A DNA stretch of 64,000 nucleotides from an uncultured Tissierellia bacterium (lineage in GTDB: Bacteria > Bacillota > Clostridia > Tissierellales > Peptoniphilaceae). The position numbers were made by a program, and so were the translations under genes. This document shows positions 18,318 to 26,978 of this stretch, piece by piece (position 1 is the stretch's first letter; every line of letters begins with the position of its first letter). Under the pieces are notes generated by a model that saw only the letters and a list, made by a program, of their open reading frames with translations, did no database searches and had not been told where the DNA came from. The stretch spans positions 47,878 through 111,877 of the forward strand of contig CAMYAK010000005.1 in assembly GCA_947253765.1 (NCBI GenBank), written 5' to 3'.

Positions 18318-19000
18318 TTAGGAAATTTAGAGACCTGCCCGATTATATGAAAAATGATGAGGTTAGGCCCTATTATAGGATTGTAGCCGGTAAAAAGGTT
18401 TATATGTTTTTTAAAAGGCTTATGGACATAGTCCTTTCAGCCCTTGCCTTGATACTGGTGTCACCAATAATACTGATAACCGCCATTATAATAAAATTGG
18501 GTTCAAAGGGGCCTCTGTTTTATAGGCAGACCCGGGTTACCAGATACGGCAGGGAATTCAAGATTTTAAAATTCAGGACAATGGTTGTGGATGCCGATAA
18601 GATAGGTGGGAGCGTCACTGTGGACAATGATCCGAGAGTGACCGGGATAGGTCGTTTGCTCCGCCGATTCAGGCTCGATGAGTTTCCACAGCTGATCAAT
18701 GTCCTCATAGGGGACATGAGCCTTATAGGGACCCGTCCGGAAGTGCCTGCCATGGTAGCCAAATATGACAAGGTCATGTACGCCACCTTGCTAACCAGAT
18801 CGGGCATGCTTTCCTCGGCCGCCATAGAATTCAAACATGAGGCTGACCTGCTCAAGGAAGTTGAGGATACGGAAACTTACTACATAAAGGAAATCTTGCC
18901 CAAAAAGATGGAGTACAACCTATCTGACATAGAGCATTTTTCGTTTATAAATGAAGTCAAAATATTTTTCAGGGCCTTGGGAGCGATTTTCGACCTATAG
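18314..19000 (+). CDS. Initiating phosphoglycosyltransferase (PglC/WcaJ family sugar transferase)
   Basis: This small monotopic sugar-phosphate transferase (228 residues) has a single re-entrant hydrophobic helix at about 37-61 containing the Ser-Pro break, then K-F-R-T-M and the catalytic Asp-Glu pair in R-L-D-E-F-P-Q, about Asp122-Glu123, followed by G-x-R-P-E-V-P. It transfers a sugar 1-phosphate from UDP-sugar to undecaprenyl phosphate, the first committed step of polymer assembly. With the dehydratase and aminotransferase just upstream, the first sugar is probably an amino-dideoxy sugar. It is the last gene of the cluster. Confidence 0.92.
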   Translation: MIRKFRDLPDYMKNDEVRPYYRIVAGKKVYMFFKRLMDIVLSALALILVSPIILITAIIIKLGSKGPLFYRQTRVTRYGREFKILKFRTMVVDADKIGGSVTVDNDPRVTGIGRLLRRFRLDEFPQLINVLIGDMSLIGTRPEVPAMVAKYDKVMYATLLTRSGMLSSAAIEFKHEADLLKEVEDTETYYIKEILPKKMEYNLSDIEHFSFINEVKIFFRALGAIFDL

Positions 19001-19014
19001 CCGGCAAGATGAAT

Positions 19015-19043
19015 TTGCAAGAAAGTCTATTTCGTGCTATACT
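19015..19043 (+). promoter_or_regulatory. rpmE promoter
   Basis: TTGCAA and TATACT are separated by exactly 17 bases, and a TGC triplet makes the -10 an extended one. It lies about 70 bases before rpmE. Confidence 0.75.
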
Positions 19044-19114
19044 TTTTAGGCTATTCACAATAAGGCAAACAGGCTTGAAAGAGCTTTTAAATTTACGGAG
19101 AAGAGGTGATTGCA

Positions 19115-19318
19115 TTGCAGAAGGATATTCAACCGGAATTCTATGAAGACGCAAAGGTTACATGTGCTTGCGGAAATACTTTTACAACCGGCTCAACAAA
19201 ACAAGAGCTGCGCGTCGAAGTCTGCTCATCATGCCATCCTTTCTATACAGGTAAGCAGAAAAGCCACGAAAGAGGCGGCCGTGTGGAACGCTTCAAGAAG
19301 AAATACAACTTGGACTAA
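19115..19318 (+). CDS. rpmE: 50S ribosomal protein L31, zinc-type
   Basis: This is a 67-residue ribosomal protein of the central protuberance. Four cysteines in C-x-C and C-x-x-C pairs (CACGNTF and CSSCHPF) mark the zinc-binding form. The C-terminus has the usual R-V-E-R-F-x-K-K-Y pattern. The TTG at 19115 gives the family-like beginning M-Q-K-D-I-Q-P; an earlier GTG at 19106 lies inside the GAGGTG ribosome site. It has its own promoter and terminator. Confidence 0.93.
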   Translation: MQKDIQPEFYEDAKVTCACGNTFTTGSTKQELRVEVCSSCHPFYTGKQKSHERGGRVERFKKKYNLD

Positions 19319-19325
19319 TAAAATC

Positions 19326-19347
19326 GCCGGCCCTGCCGGCTTTTTTT
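19326..19347 (+). terminator. Intrinsic terminator after rpmE
   Basis: GCCGGC and GCCGGC form a tight hairpin with a three-base loop, followed by seven T. Confidence 0.92.
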
Positions 19348-19403
19348 ATGCGTAAAACGTTTTTATGACCAAAGCGAAGAAAAATTAAGGTGGTGAAGGA
19401 CAA

Positions 19404-20240
19404 ATGAAGGGAAGGGATGTAATAAAAACCCTTGAGGCCGGAGAAGGCAAATATTTTTTATCATATGCTTGGGGCCTGTCTTTTTCAGAATTGGCCCTCA
19501 ACCTTGATAGAGACCTGTCGGAGGAAGAAGAAATAAGGTTTAGGAAACTTTTGGAAGACAGGGAGAAGGGCAGACCTCTCCAATACTGCCTGGGCATGTG
19601 GGATTTTTACGGCAGAACTTTTAAGGTTGATGAAAGGGCCCTTATACCACGACCTGAGACTGAAAGGCTGGTTGAAGAGGTCCTGAAGAGAGGGATAGAA
19701 GGCCGGATCCTTGTTGATGTCGGAACCGGAAGCGGGGTTATTGCACTTAGCCTGGCCATGGAATCCCTTGAATCAGGCAGGATGCCGAAGAAATTGTTTG
19801 GGACCGACATTTCTAAAGAGGCCTTGGACCTGGCCCGGGAAAATGAAAAATTATTTTCCAGGGATAAAATGGTACAATGGACGATGGGCGATTTGCTTGA
19901 CCCGATAGACCAAAAAGTTGATTGGATAGTATCAAATCCGCCCTACATAGATTATGCGGAGAAGGCAGGCCTGCAGAGGGAGCTCGAATATGAACCTCAG
20001 CAAGCCCTTTTTGCAGAAGACAAGGGATTAGCTGTATACAAGCGGCTAATAGAAGAGGCGATTTGCCATCTGAATGATGGAGGAAGGATAGGCCTGGAAA
20101 TAGGCCAAGACCAAGCAAAGGACATCAAGTCCATGCTTGAGGCCAAATCCTTTGAAAATATTGAAGTGGTGAGAGACTATAACGATAGGGACAGGATGAT
20201 TTTTGCGGAGTGGAAAACTCGGGGAGGTTTCTGTGTTTGA
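19404..20240 (+). CDS. prmC: Peptide chain release factor N5-glutamine methyltransferase
   Basis: This 278-residue SAM-dependent methyltransferase modifies the GGQ glutamine of release factors. The SAM loop reads D-V-G-T-G-S-G-V-I-A-L (about residues 109-119) and the substrate motif N-P-P-Y is present in V-S-N-P-P-Y-I-D-Y. An N-terminal helical domain of ~85 residues ends in R-P-E-T-E, as in HemK/PrmC. It overlaps prfA, its substrate gene, by eight bases. Confidence 0.94.
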   Translation: MKGRDVIKTLEAGEGKYFLSYAWGLSFSELALNLDRDLSEEEEIRFRKLLEDREKGRPLQYCLGMWDFYGRTFKVDERALIPRPETERLVEEVLKRGIEGRILVDVGTGSGVIALSLAMESLESGRMPKKLFGTDISKEALDLARENEKLFSRDKMVQWTMGDLLDPIDQKVDWIVSNPPYIDYAEKAGLQRELEYEPQQALFAEDKGLAVYKRLIEEAICHLNDGGRIGLEIGQDQAKDIKSMLEAKSFENIEVVRDYNDRDRMIFAEWKTRGGFCV

Positions 20241-21324
20241 GAATTTAAAAAACATAGATGAAAAAATCAGGGATATGGAGATTAAATTGGCAGATCCCGA
20301 GCTTTTGAGTGACATAAGCGAGTGGAAAAAATTCAACAGGAAGTATGTTGAGCTCAAACCGGTTGCCGACTGCTATAAAAAGTATGAGGAAGCCGTACAG
20401 GGGGCCAAAGAAGACAAGGAACTGATAAAAGAGACGGACGATCCTGAAATGAAAGATATGCTTGAGGCTGATCTGGCAGAAAAAGAAGCTCAGTCGGAAA
20501 AGCTGGCCAATGAATTAAAGCTTTTGCTTGTTCCAAAGGATCCTAATGATTACAAGAATGTAATCGTCGAGATTAGGGCCGGAGCAGGCGGGGATGAGGC
20601 CGGTCTCTTTGCCGGTGACCTATATCGCATGTACCATATGTTTGCGGATAAAGAGGGTTACCTGACCGAAGAGATAGACATGCAAACCCAGGGAATCGGT
20701 GGCATGAGAGAAGCTGTCTTCATGATAAAGGGAGAGGGCGCCTATTCTAAAATGAAGTATGAGTCCGGCGTACACAGGGTCCAGAGGGTCCCGGAAACCG
20801 AGTCTTCAGGAAGGATCCAGACATCGACTGCAACGGTTGCAGTTCTTCCGGAGGCTGAGGATGTTGATATAGAAATAGACCCGTCGGATTTGAGAATTGA
20901 TGTATTCAGGTCTACAGGACACGGCGGCCAATGCGTCAACACTACGGACTCGGCAGTAAGAATAACCCATCAGCCCACAGGCATAGTGGTTACATGCCAA
21001 GATGAAAAGAGTCAGATAAAGAACAAGGCCAAGGCTATGAATGTTCTCAGGGCCAGGCTTTATGAAAAAGAATTGGAAGACCAGCAAAAGGAATTGTCAG
21101 AAGAAAGAAAGAGCCAGGTTGGTAGCGGTGACCGGTCAGAGAGGATCAGAACCTACAATTTCCAACAGGGCCGAATAAGTGACCATAGGATCAATAGAAC
21201 CATATACAAGCTCCAGGAGTTTTTGGATGGGGATATTGGGGAAATGATAACAGCTCTTCAGATGGAAGACCAAACTAAAAAGCTTGAGCTTATGTCGGAG
21301 AAGGCCGCGGAAGGCAAGGATTGA
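20233..21324 (+). CDS. prfA: Peptide chain release factor 1
   Basis: This protein of about 363 residues reads UAA and UAG. The GGQ loop is in S-T-G-H-G-G-Q-C-V-N-T-T-D-S-A-V-R and the stop-codon recognition tripeptide P-x-T lies in R-V-P-E-T-E-S-S-G. The GTG at 20233 follows GGGGAGG by five bases; an earlier ATG at 20203 would deepen the overlap with prmC and lacks a ribosome site. The order prmC-prfA is common, though usually prfA precedes prmC. Confidence 0.95.
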   Translation: MFENLKNIDEKIRDMEIKLADPELLSDISEWKKFNRKYVELKPVADCYKKYEEAVQGAKEDKELIKETDDPEMKDMLEADLAEKEAQSEKLANELKLLLVPKDPNDYKNVIVEIRAGAGGDEAGLFAGDLYRMYHMFADKEGYLTEEIDMQTQGIGGMREAVFMIKGEGAYSKMKYESGVHRVQRVPETESSGRIQTSTATVAVLPEAEDVDIEIDPSDLRIDVFRSTGHGGQCVNTTDSAVRITHQPTGIVVTCQDEKSQIKNKAKAMNVLRARLYEKELEDQQKELSEERKSQVGSGDRSERIRTYNFQQGRISDHRINRTIYKLQEFLDGDIGEMITALQMEDQTKKLELMSEKAAEGKD

Positions 21325-21367
21325 GTCGGCTAATTGATTTATAGTAAAGGTTTTAAAGGGAGGAAAC

Positions 21368-23752
21368 ATGGACAGGCAAAAATTTCTGAAGAGTTATAGG
21401 GACAATCTTCACTATCTTTTCGCAACAAAGTGGGAAAATGCCACAAAATTTGAAAAATATGGGGCCTTATCAAGGACCATAATGAACAGCCTGATTGAGG
21501 ATTGGATCAAGACCGGAGAAAAAGAGAAAAAAGTCAGAAATGAATTCTATCTTTCAGCAGAGTTTTTAATGGGAAGGTCTCTGGGCAACAATCTTCTTAA
21601 TATGGGAATCATAGATGAGGTCAAGGAAATTTTGAAGGAAGACCTGGATCTGGACCTGGAAGAGTTGGAAGACATGGAAGAGGACGCCGGTCTCGGAAAC
21701 GGCGGACTTGGACGTTTGGCTGCTTGCTTCGTTGATTCGGCGGCAAGTCAGGGTCTGCCCGTAAAGAGCTACGGCGTAAGGTATACAGAAGGAATTTTCA
21801 AACAGAAATTCATAGACGGCTTTCAGAAAGAGCTGGGCGATGACTGGACCAAAAAAGGTGACTTCTGGTCGGTCCGCAGGGTTGAAGAATCTAAAGTTAT
21901 AAAGTTCAGGGACGGGGCTGTTTTGGCAGTTCCATATGATATGCCGGTTGTAGGATATAAAAACGGGGTCGTCAATACTCTGAGGCTCTGGCAGTCAGAA
22001 GCTCTTGATTCGGGATTCGACTTTGATCTTTTCAATAACTTTGAATATACCAAGGCTCTTGAAGGCAAAAACAGTGCCGGAGATATTACCAGGGTTCTTT
22101 ATCCCAACGATATACAGAGGGCCGGAAAACTTCTGAGACTCAAACAGCAGTATTTCTTCGTCTCAGCTTCTATCCAGGATATAGTTGAAAACTATAAGAA
22201 GAACTTCCCGGATGACAAGAATTTTGAAAATTTCTCAAAGATGACAGCCGTCCAGCTGAACGACACACATCCCGTAATTGCAATACCTGAACTCATGAGG
22301 ATACTTATAGATGAGGAAGGCCTGTATTGGGACAGGGCATACGGGGTCGCCGGAGAAATCTTTGCTTTCACAAACCATACGGTATTACAGGAAGCTTTGG
22401 AAAAATGGCCCCTGGATATCATCGAAGAGGTCAGCCCCCGCTGCCTGGTCCTGATCAAGGAGATCAACGCCAAGATGTGCGAGGAGCTCAGCCTTATGGG
22501 CATTGACAGCATGGCAATGAACAAGTACCTCATGGTCCACGGCGATGTTGTGGAGATGGCTTACCTTGCCGTATGGATGTCGACATCAGTAAACGGTGTT
22601 GCAAAAATCCACACTGATATATTGAAGGCCGATACGCTGAAGATCTGGTATGACATAATGCCGGAAAAATTCAACAACAAGACAAACGGAGTAACACCAA
22701 GAAGATGGCTCCAATACGCCAACCCCGAGCTTTCGGAATTCATAAGCAGGAAACTCGGAAGTGAGGATTGGAAGCATGATCTAAGGCTCTTAAAAGGCCT
22801 TGAGAAATTTGCGGAAGATCCTGAAACTTTGGATGAGCTGAACGCCATCAAATACAGGAGAAAGATGGATCTCGCAGCCTATATCAAAAAAACCGAGGGC
22901 ATAGAGATCGACCCCAACTCAATATTCGATATACAGATAAAGAGGCTGCATGAATACAAGCGCCAGCTTTTAAATGCCTTCCATATCTTGCACCTTTACC
23001 ATAAACTCAAAGAAAATCCGGGAATGGACATGATCCCGAGGACATTTTTATTCGGAGCCAAGGCTGCACCGGGCTATTTCAGAGCTAAGGCCATAATCAA
23101 GTTTATTAATGAGATTGCCAGGATAGTCAATGGGGATCCTGACACAAAGAATAAACTCAAGATAGTGTTCCTGCAAAACTACAGGGTAAGTTCAGCCGAA
23201 AAGCTCTTCCCGGCAGCTGATATTTCTGAGCAGATCTCAACTGCAGGTAAGGAGGCATCAGGAACGGGCTGCATGAAGTTCATGATGAACGCAACACCGA
23301 CCTTGGGAACCTATGATGGAGCCAATGTAGAAATATTCAAGGCCAGCGGTGAAGAGAATAACTACAGGTTCGGTGCCACGGTTGAAGAATTGGCCCAAGT
23401 TGGAGCCGGATACAATTCTAAGGAGTTCTACTACAAGAATCTGGACATAAAGGCTGTTGTCGATTGCCTCTTGGATGAGGACAATTTCTCGGATGCAGGA
23501 ACCTTCATGTTCCTTGATATATACAACTCCTTGGTAAATCCCCAGAATGGCGAAGAGGGAGACCGCTACTTTGTCCTTTATGATTTCGATGCCTATGTTG
23601 ATAAGCAGAAAGAGATTGATAGGGATTACAGGGACAGGAGGGCCTGGGCTAAGAAGTGCCTCATGAACTTGGCCAATTCAGGTTACTTCTCATCCGACAG
23701 GACTATTGCAGAATATGCAAAAGACATATGGAAGATAGAGTCTATATATTAG
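21368..23752 (+). CDS. glgP: Glycogen/alpha-glucan phosphorylase
   Basis: This 794-residue GT35 enzyme releases glucose 1-phosphate from alpha-1,4-glucans. PLP attaches to Lys637 in G-T-G-C-M-K-F-M-M-N, and the loop G-N-G-G-L-G-R-L-A-A-C-F-x-D-S lies near residue 110. Domain order and length match bacterial phosphorylases. No other glycogen genes lie nearby, so whether the substrate is stored glycogen or imported maltodextrin cannot be said. GGGAGGA precedes the ATG. It may be co-transcribed with prmC-prfA (43-base gap). Confidence 0.95.
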   Translation: MDRQKFLKSYRDNLHYLFATKWENATKFEKYGALSRTIMNSLIEDWIKTGEKEKKVRNEFYLSAEFLMGRSLGNNLLNMGIIDEVKEILKEDLDLDLEELEDMEEDAGLGNGGLGRLAACFVDSAASQGLPVKSYGVRYTEGIFKQKFIDGFQKELGDDWTKKGDFWSVRRVEESKVIKFRDGAVLAVPYDMPVVGYKNGVVNTLRLWQSEALDSGFDFDLFNNFEYTKALEGKNSAGDITRVLYPNDIQRAGKLLRLKQQYFFVSASIQDIVENYKKNFPDDKNFENFSKMTAVQLNDTHPVIAIPELMRILIDEEGLYWDRAYGVAGEIFAFTNHTVLQEALEKWPLDIIEEVSPRCLVLIKEINAKMCEELSLMGIDSMAMNKYLMVHGDVVEMAYLAVWMSTSVNGVAKIHTDILKADTLKIWYDIMPEKFNNKTNGVTPRRWLQYANPELSEFISRKLGSEDWKHDLRLLKGLEKFAEDPETLDELNAIKYRRKMDLAAYIKKTEGIEIDPNSIFDIQIKRLHEYKRQLLNAFHILHLYHKLKENPGMDMIPRTFLFGAKAAPGYFRAKAIIKFINEIARIVNGDPDTKNKLKIVFLQNYRVSSAEKLFPAADISEQISTAGKEASGTGCMKFMMNATPTLGTYDGANVEIFKASGEENNYRFGATVEELAQVGAGYNSKEFYYKNLDIKAVVDCLLDEDNFSDAGTFMFLDIYNSLVNPQNGEEGDRYFVLYDFDAYVDKQKEIDRDYRDRRAWAKKCLMNLANSGYFSSDRTIAEYAKDIWKIESIY

Positions 23753-23776
23753 TATAAAAACAGCATAATTTGAGAC

Positions 23777-23827
23777 AAAATGCTCCAATAAATTTTTATA
23801 TTTAAAAATTTATTTGGAGCATTTTAT
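23777..23827 (+). terminator. Strong intrinsic terminator after glgP
   Basis: A long, near-perfect stem of about 22 bp (AAAATGCTCCAATAAA... pairing with ...TTTATTTGGAGCATTTT) ends in T-rich sequence just after glgP. Confidence 0.85.
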
Positions 23828-24012
23828 GTTATAATCCTTGAGTGGGTCATGTGCCCATGTAATCGAGAAGCAAGGAATGATTTTATATATTGAGCGGTAA
23901 GCTCGGTCAGTCCATCACAAAGTTTCAACAAAATTCTTGTTTATTCTTACCCTGATATAAGACAACTTTAATTTAATGTTTTGTCCATAATTTTGGGTTT
24001 AGGAGACTTTTT
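23827..24012 (+). promoter_or_regulatory. Extended -10 promoter and structured leader of the LCP gene
   Basis: TGTTATAAT at 23827-23835 is an extended -10 fused to the glgP terminator. It would give a leader of ~170 bases before the LCP start. In the leader CTTG (23837-23840) can pair with CAAG (23871-23874) around a hairpin TGGG-loop-CCCA (23843-23857). A second hairpin GAGC-GGTAA-GCTC lies at 23892-23904. I do not recognise a riboswitch family, and there is no internal terminator. Confidence 0.4.
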
Positions 24013-25128
24013 ATGAAAAAATTTTTAAGCGGCTTCCTCAGCGTATTTTTTTTGGCAGCCATGGTTATATTTGCCTTAACACTCATGTACTTCAACTTCC
24101 TGGTGCTTTGGCAAAGGGTTATTTTAATAGTGCTTTTCACCTTATTGGGATTTTTGGCCTTAAAGGGGATTAAACATAGGTCCAACCTCACTTCCGTAGT
24201 GAGCCTTTTGATCCTTATGTTAGTCATAGGCTTCGATGTAACCTCTTCTTATTACATATATTCTTTCTATACCAGCTATGGAAGGATTTTCAAGCCTGCT
24301 GAACATTGGGAACAGGGTAAAAATGAATCACCCATAACAGCAGACCATCCGGGATTCAATCTTTATATCTCAGGTATTGATACTTTCGGGCCTTTGAAAA
24401 CCCAGTCACGAAGCGATGTAAACATCGTATTTTCTGTCAATCCGACAACGGGGAAGGGGCTCATAACCACAGTGCCGAGGGATACCTATGCCAGGATAGC
24501 TGACGGAGGTAAGAACAGGTATGACAAGCTGACCCATTCCGGAAATTATGGGGTTAAATCTTCGCTCCACACCTTGGAAAACCTCTTTGATATTAATATT
24601 CCCTACTATGTAAGGGTAAACTTTAACTCGCTTATTAAAATCGTAGATACGGTTGACGGCATTGATATTGACAACCCCTATGCATTTAAGATAAAGAACG
24701 GTACCCGCTATGCAAAAGGAAGGATCCACTTAAACGGGACCCAGGCCCTTGACTATGCACGTGAAAGAAACCACCTCAAGGACGGGGAGCTCGAGAGGGG
24801 CCGCCATCACGTAGTTATTATTAAGGCTATTTTGGACAAGGTATTAAGCCCACAGATAGTCATGAGGGCCCACAGCCTGCTGGCGATAATGGAAGAGTAT
24901 GTTGAAACCAATATGCCTGCCGATGTCTTAACAGGCCTTATCAACCAACAGATAGAAAAGGGCACCAAATGGAATTTTGATTCAGGACAGCTGGGAGGAA
25001 AGCCCAGGATGGGCCTGCCTTCATACGCCATGCCGGGAAGCAAGCTTTATATGTATGTTCCGGATCCCCAGAGCATTAAAGAGCTTTCGGAAAAAATGAA
25101 CAAAATAGTTGAAGAAAAAAACGAATAG
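24013..25128 (+). CDS. LytR-CpsA-Psr (LCP) family cell-wall glycopolymer ligase
   Basis: This 371-residue membrane-anchored enzyme has three hydrophobic segments in the first ~85 residues, more than the single helix of most LCP proteins, then an extracellular LCP domain. Signature parts are V-P-R-D-T-Y-A-R-I and the arginine-rich R-E-R-N-H-L-K-D-G-E-L-E-R-G-R-H-H. LCP proteins move undecaprenyl-linked glycopolymers to peptidoglycan, so this is a good candidate to attach the polymer made by the 7-19 kb cluster, although it is not in that operon. TAGGAGA lies upstream of the ATG. Confidence 0.9.
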   Translation: MKKFLSGFLSVFFLAAMVIFALTLMYFNFLVLWQRVILIVLFTLLGFLALKGIKHRSNLTSVVSLLILMLVIGFDVTSSYYIYSFYTSYGRIFKPAEHWEQGKNESPITADHPGFNLYISGIDTFGPLKTQSRSDVNIVFSVNPTTGKGLITTVPRDTYARIADGGKNRYDKLTHSGNYGVKSSLHTLENLFDINIPYYVRVNFNSLIKIVDTVDGIDIDNPYAFKIKNGTRYAKGRIHLNGTQALDYARERNHLKDGELERGRHHVVIIKAILDKVLSPQIVMRAHSLLAIMEEYVETNMPADVLTGLINQQIEKGTKWNFDSGQLGGKPRMGLPSYAMPGSKLYMYVPDPQSIKELSEKMNKIVEEKNE

Positions 25129-25158
25129 TATATATGAACTATTAGCACGGAGGAAGAG

Positions 25159-26514
25159 TTGAAAGACTATCAAGCGATGAAGCTCAATGAGCTCAAGGAA
25201 GAAGCTGAAAAGCTGGGACTTAAATCGGTATATAAGTACAGAAAGAAACAACTTATCAGCTGGCTGGAAGAAAATGACAAGCCCATTGAGGATATTATGC
25301 CTGATTCAGATTCCGAGGACCTTGAAAAAGAGGAGGACCTTGTAGATAAATCCGGTAAAAAAAAGAAGGAAGAAAGCAATGAAATAGCTTCAGGCGTCCT
25401 TGAGGTCATGCCGGACGGATACGGCTTTTTAAGAGGACAAAATGAAGAAGGCGACAAGGTGGATTTTTACATGCCTTCAAGCCACATCAAGCACTTTGGC
25501 CTTAATACCGGAGACATTATCGAGGGTGTTGTCGGAAATATTAGGGACAAGGACAAGTATGCCCCTATAATCTACGTAAACAGGGTAAACGGGACATCAC
25601 CTGTTGAATATAAAAAGAGGGCGGACTTTGAGGCCTTGACCCCAATCTACGCTGATAAGAGGCTGAGGCTTGAAAGGGGCTCTGCCGACACTTCAAACAG
25701 GATTATTGACCTTGTGGCCCCAATAGGAAGGGGACAGAGAGGGCTTATAGTAAGTCCGCCAAAGGCGGGAAAGACCACTCTTTTAAAGTCAATAGCCCAT
25801 GCCATTGAATCCAAGTATCCGGACATTTACTTATTTATTTTGTTGATTGATGAGAGACCCGAAGAGGTTACCGATTTTGAAAGAACGGTTAACAGGATCA
25901 GAAAAGAAGATGATCCCATAAAAACCGAGGTTATAGCATCGACCTTTGACAAGACCGCCCAGAACCATGCTCAGACAGCTGAAGACCTCATAGAGAGGGC
26001 TAAAAGGATGGTCGAGTCGGGCCAGGACGTATTTATTTTACTTGATTCCCTTACCAGACTTTCCAGAGCTTATAACATAATAACCCAGCCAAGCGGAAGG
26101 ACCCTTTCAGGAGGACTTGACCCGATTGCTCTTTATCCGCCCAAGGCATTTTTCGGCGCCGCAAGAAACATTGACGGGGCGGGCTCATTGACAATATTGG
26201 CAACTTGTTTGCGGGATACGGGCTCAAGGATGGACGATATGATCTATGAGGAGTTTAAGGGGACAGGAAACATGGAAGTCCACTTAAATCGTGAGCTTTC
26301 GGAGATGAGGATTTTCCCGGCAATAGATATCTTCTCTTCCGGAACCAGGAGGGATGACCTTCTGCTCACAGATAAGGAAGAGGAGGCTATGATCAGGGTC
26401 CGTCGTGAGGGCTTGGGTCAAAACTTACTTGACAGCTCAGCTCAATTTATCAGGCTCATAAGAAACACAAAGAGCAATGAAGAATTTTGTGATATCATGC
26501 TGAGGCAGAAATAG
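25159..26514 (+). CDS. rho: Transcription termination factor Rho
   Basis: This 451-residue hexameric RNA helicase terminates transcription. It has an N-terminal Rho_N helical domain (about 5-45), an acidic/lysine linker (48-75), the RNA-binding cold-shock-like domain (V-M-P-D-G-Y-G-F-L-R, from ~82) and the RecA-type motor with Walker A S-P-P-K-A-G-K-T-T at about 199-207. The start is a TTG at 25159 with GGAGG six bases before; an ATG six codons later is the alternative. It is followed closely by the FMN-binding lipoprotein gene. Confidence 0.95.
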   Translation: MKDYQAMKLNELKEEAEKLGLKSVYKYRKKQLISWLEENDKPIEDIMPDSDSEDLEKEEDLVDKSGKKKKEESNEIASGVLEVMPDGYGFLRGQNEEGDKVDFYMPSSHIKHFGLNTGDIIEGVVGNIRDKDKYAPIIYVNRVNGTSPVEYKKRADFEALTPIYADKRLRLERGSADTSNRIIDLVAPIGRGQRGLIVSPPKAGKTTLLKSIAHAIESKYPDIYLFILLIDERPEEVTDFERTVNRIRKEDDPIKTEVIASTFDKTAQNHAQTAEDLIERAKRMVESGQDVFILLDSLTRLSRAYNIITQPSGRTLSGGLDPIALYPPKAFFGAARNIDGAGSLTILATCLRDTGSRMDDMIYEEFKGTGNMEVHLNRELSEMRIFPAIDIFSSGTRRDDLLLTDKEEEAMIRVRREGLGQNLLDSSAQFIRLIRNTKSNEEFCDIMLRQK

Positions 26515-26525
26515 GAGGATAGGAT

Positions 26526-26879
26526 ATGAAAACGATGAGGGCCCTGTTAGGCTGTTTTGCCCTTTGTTTTCTTCTTATTGCTTGCGGATCTTCCGGTAAA
26601 TATAAGACCGGAACCTTTGAAGGAAGCGGGAGAGGCTACTCAGAGGAGAATCCCATCAAACTATCTGTTACAATTGATGAGTCGGGATCAATTTATGAGA
26701 TCAAGATTTTGGATCACTCGGAAATCGAGGAAATAGGCGGCAAGGCTTTAAAGACTTTGGCTGATGAAGCAAAGAAGAAGAATTCTTCCGAGGTCGATAC
26801 CATTTCAGGGGCAACCAGGACTTCAGAAGGTTTTCGCCAGGCTCTAAAAGAGGCCCTGAGCCGGGCAAAAGAAAAATAA
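26526..26879 (+). CDS. FMN-binding domain lipoprotein
   Basis: This 117-residue exported lipoprotein has a signal peptide with lipobox L-I-A-C (Cys21 region), then a single FMN_bind domain. S-G-A-T-R-T-S matches the flavinylation motif, in which ApbE attaches FMN to the threonine. Such proteins serve as one-electron carriers in extracellular flavin redox chains. It starts 12 bases after rho, so is probably co-transcribed with it. No ApbE gene is in the window. Confidence 0.85.
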   Translation: MKTMRALLGCFALCFLLIACGSSGKYKTGTFEGSGRGYSEENPIKLSVTIDESGSIYEIKILDHSEIEEIGGKALKTLADEAKKKNSSEVDTISGATRTSEGFRQALKEALSRAKEK

Positions 26880-26912
26880 AATGTATTAAAAGAGTGATAA
26901 TTAGGGCATTTG

Positions 26913-26941
26913 TTGATATTTAAGCATTTTTTAGCTATAAT
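26913..26941 (+). promoter_or_regulatory. Promoter of the L25/CTC gene
   Basis: TTGATA and TATAAT with a 17-base spacer lie about 38 bases before the start of the L25 gene. Confidence 0.75.
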
Positions 26942-26978
26942 TTTAAGATGCATGTGAACTATTTTTAAGGAGGATGTT

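Noticed and set aside
20233..21324. Unusual GGQ context (G-H-G-G-Q-C-V-N) in release factor 1
   Set aside because: The residues next to GGQ vary among Firmicute RF1 proteins, so this is not a strong oddity.
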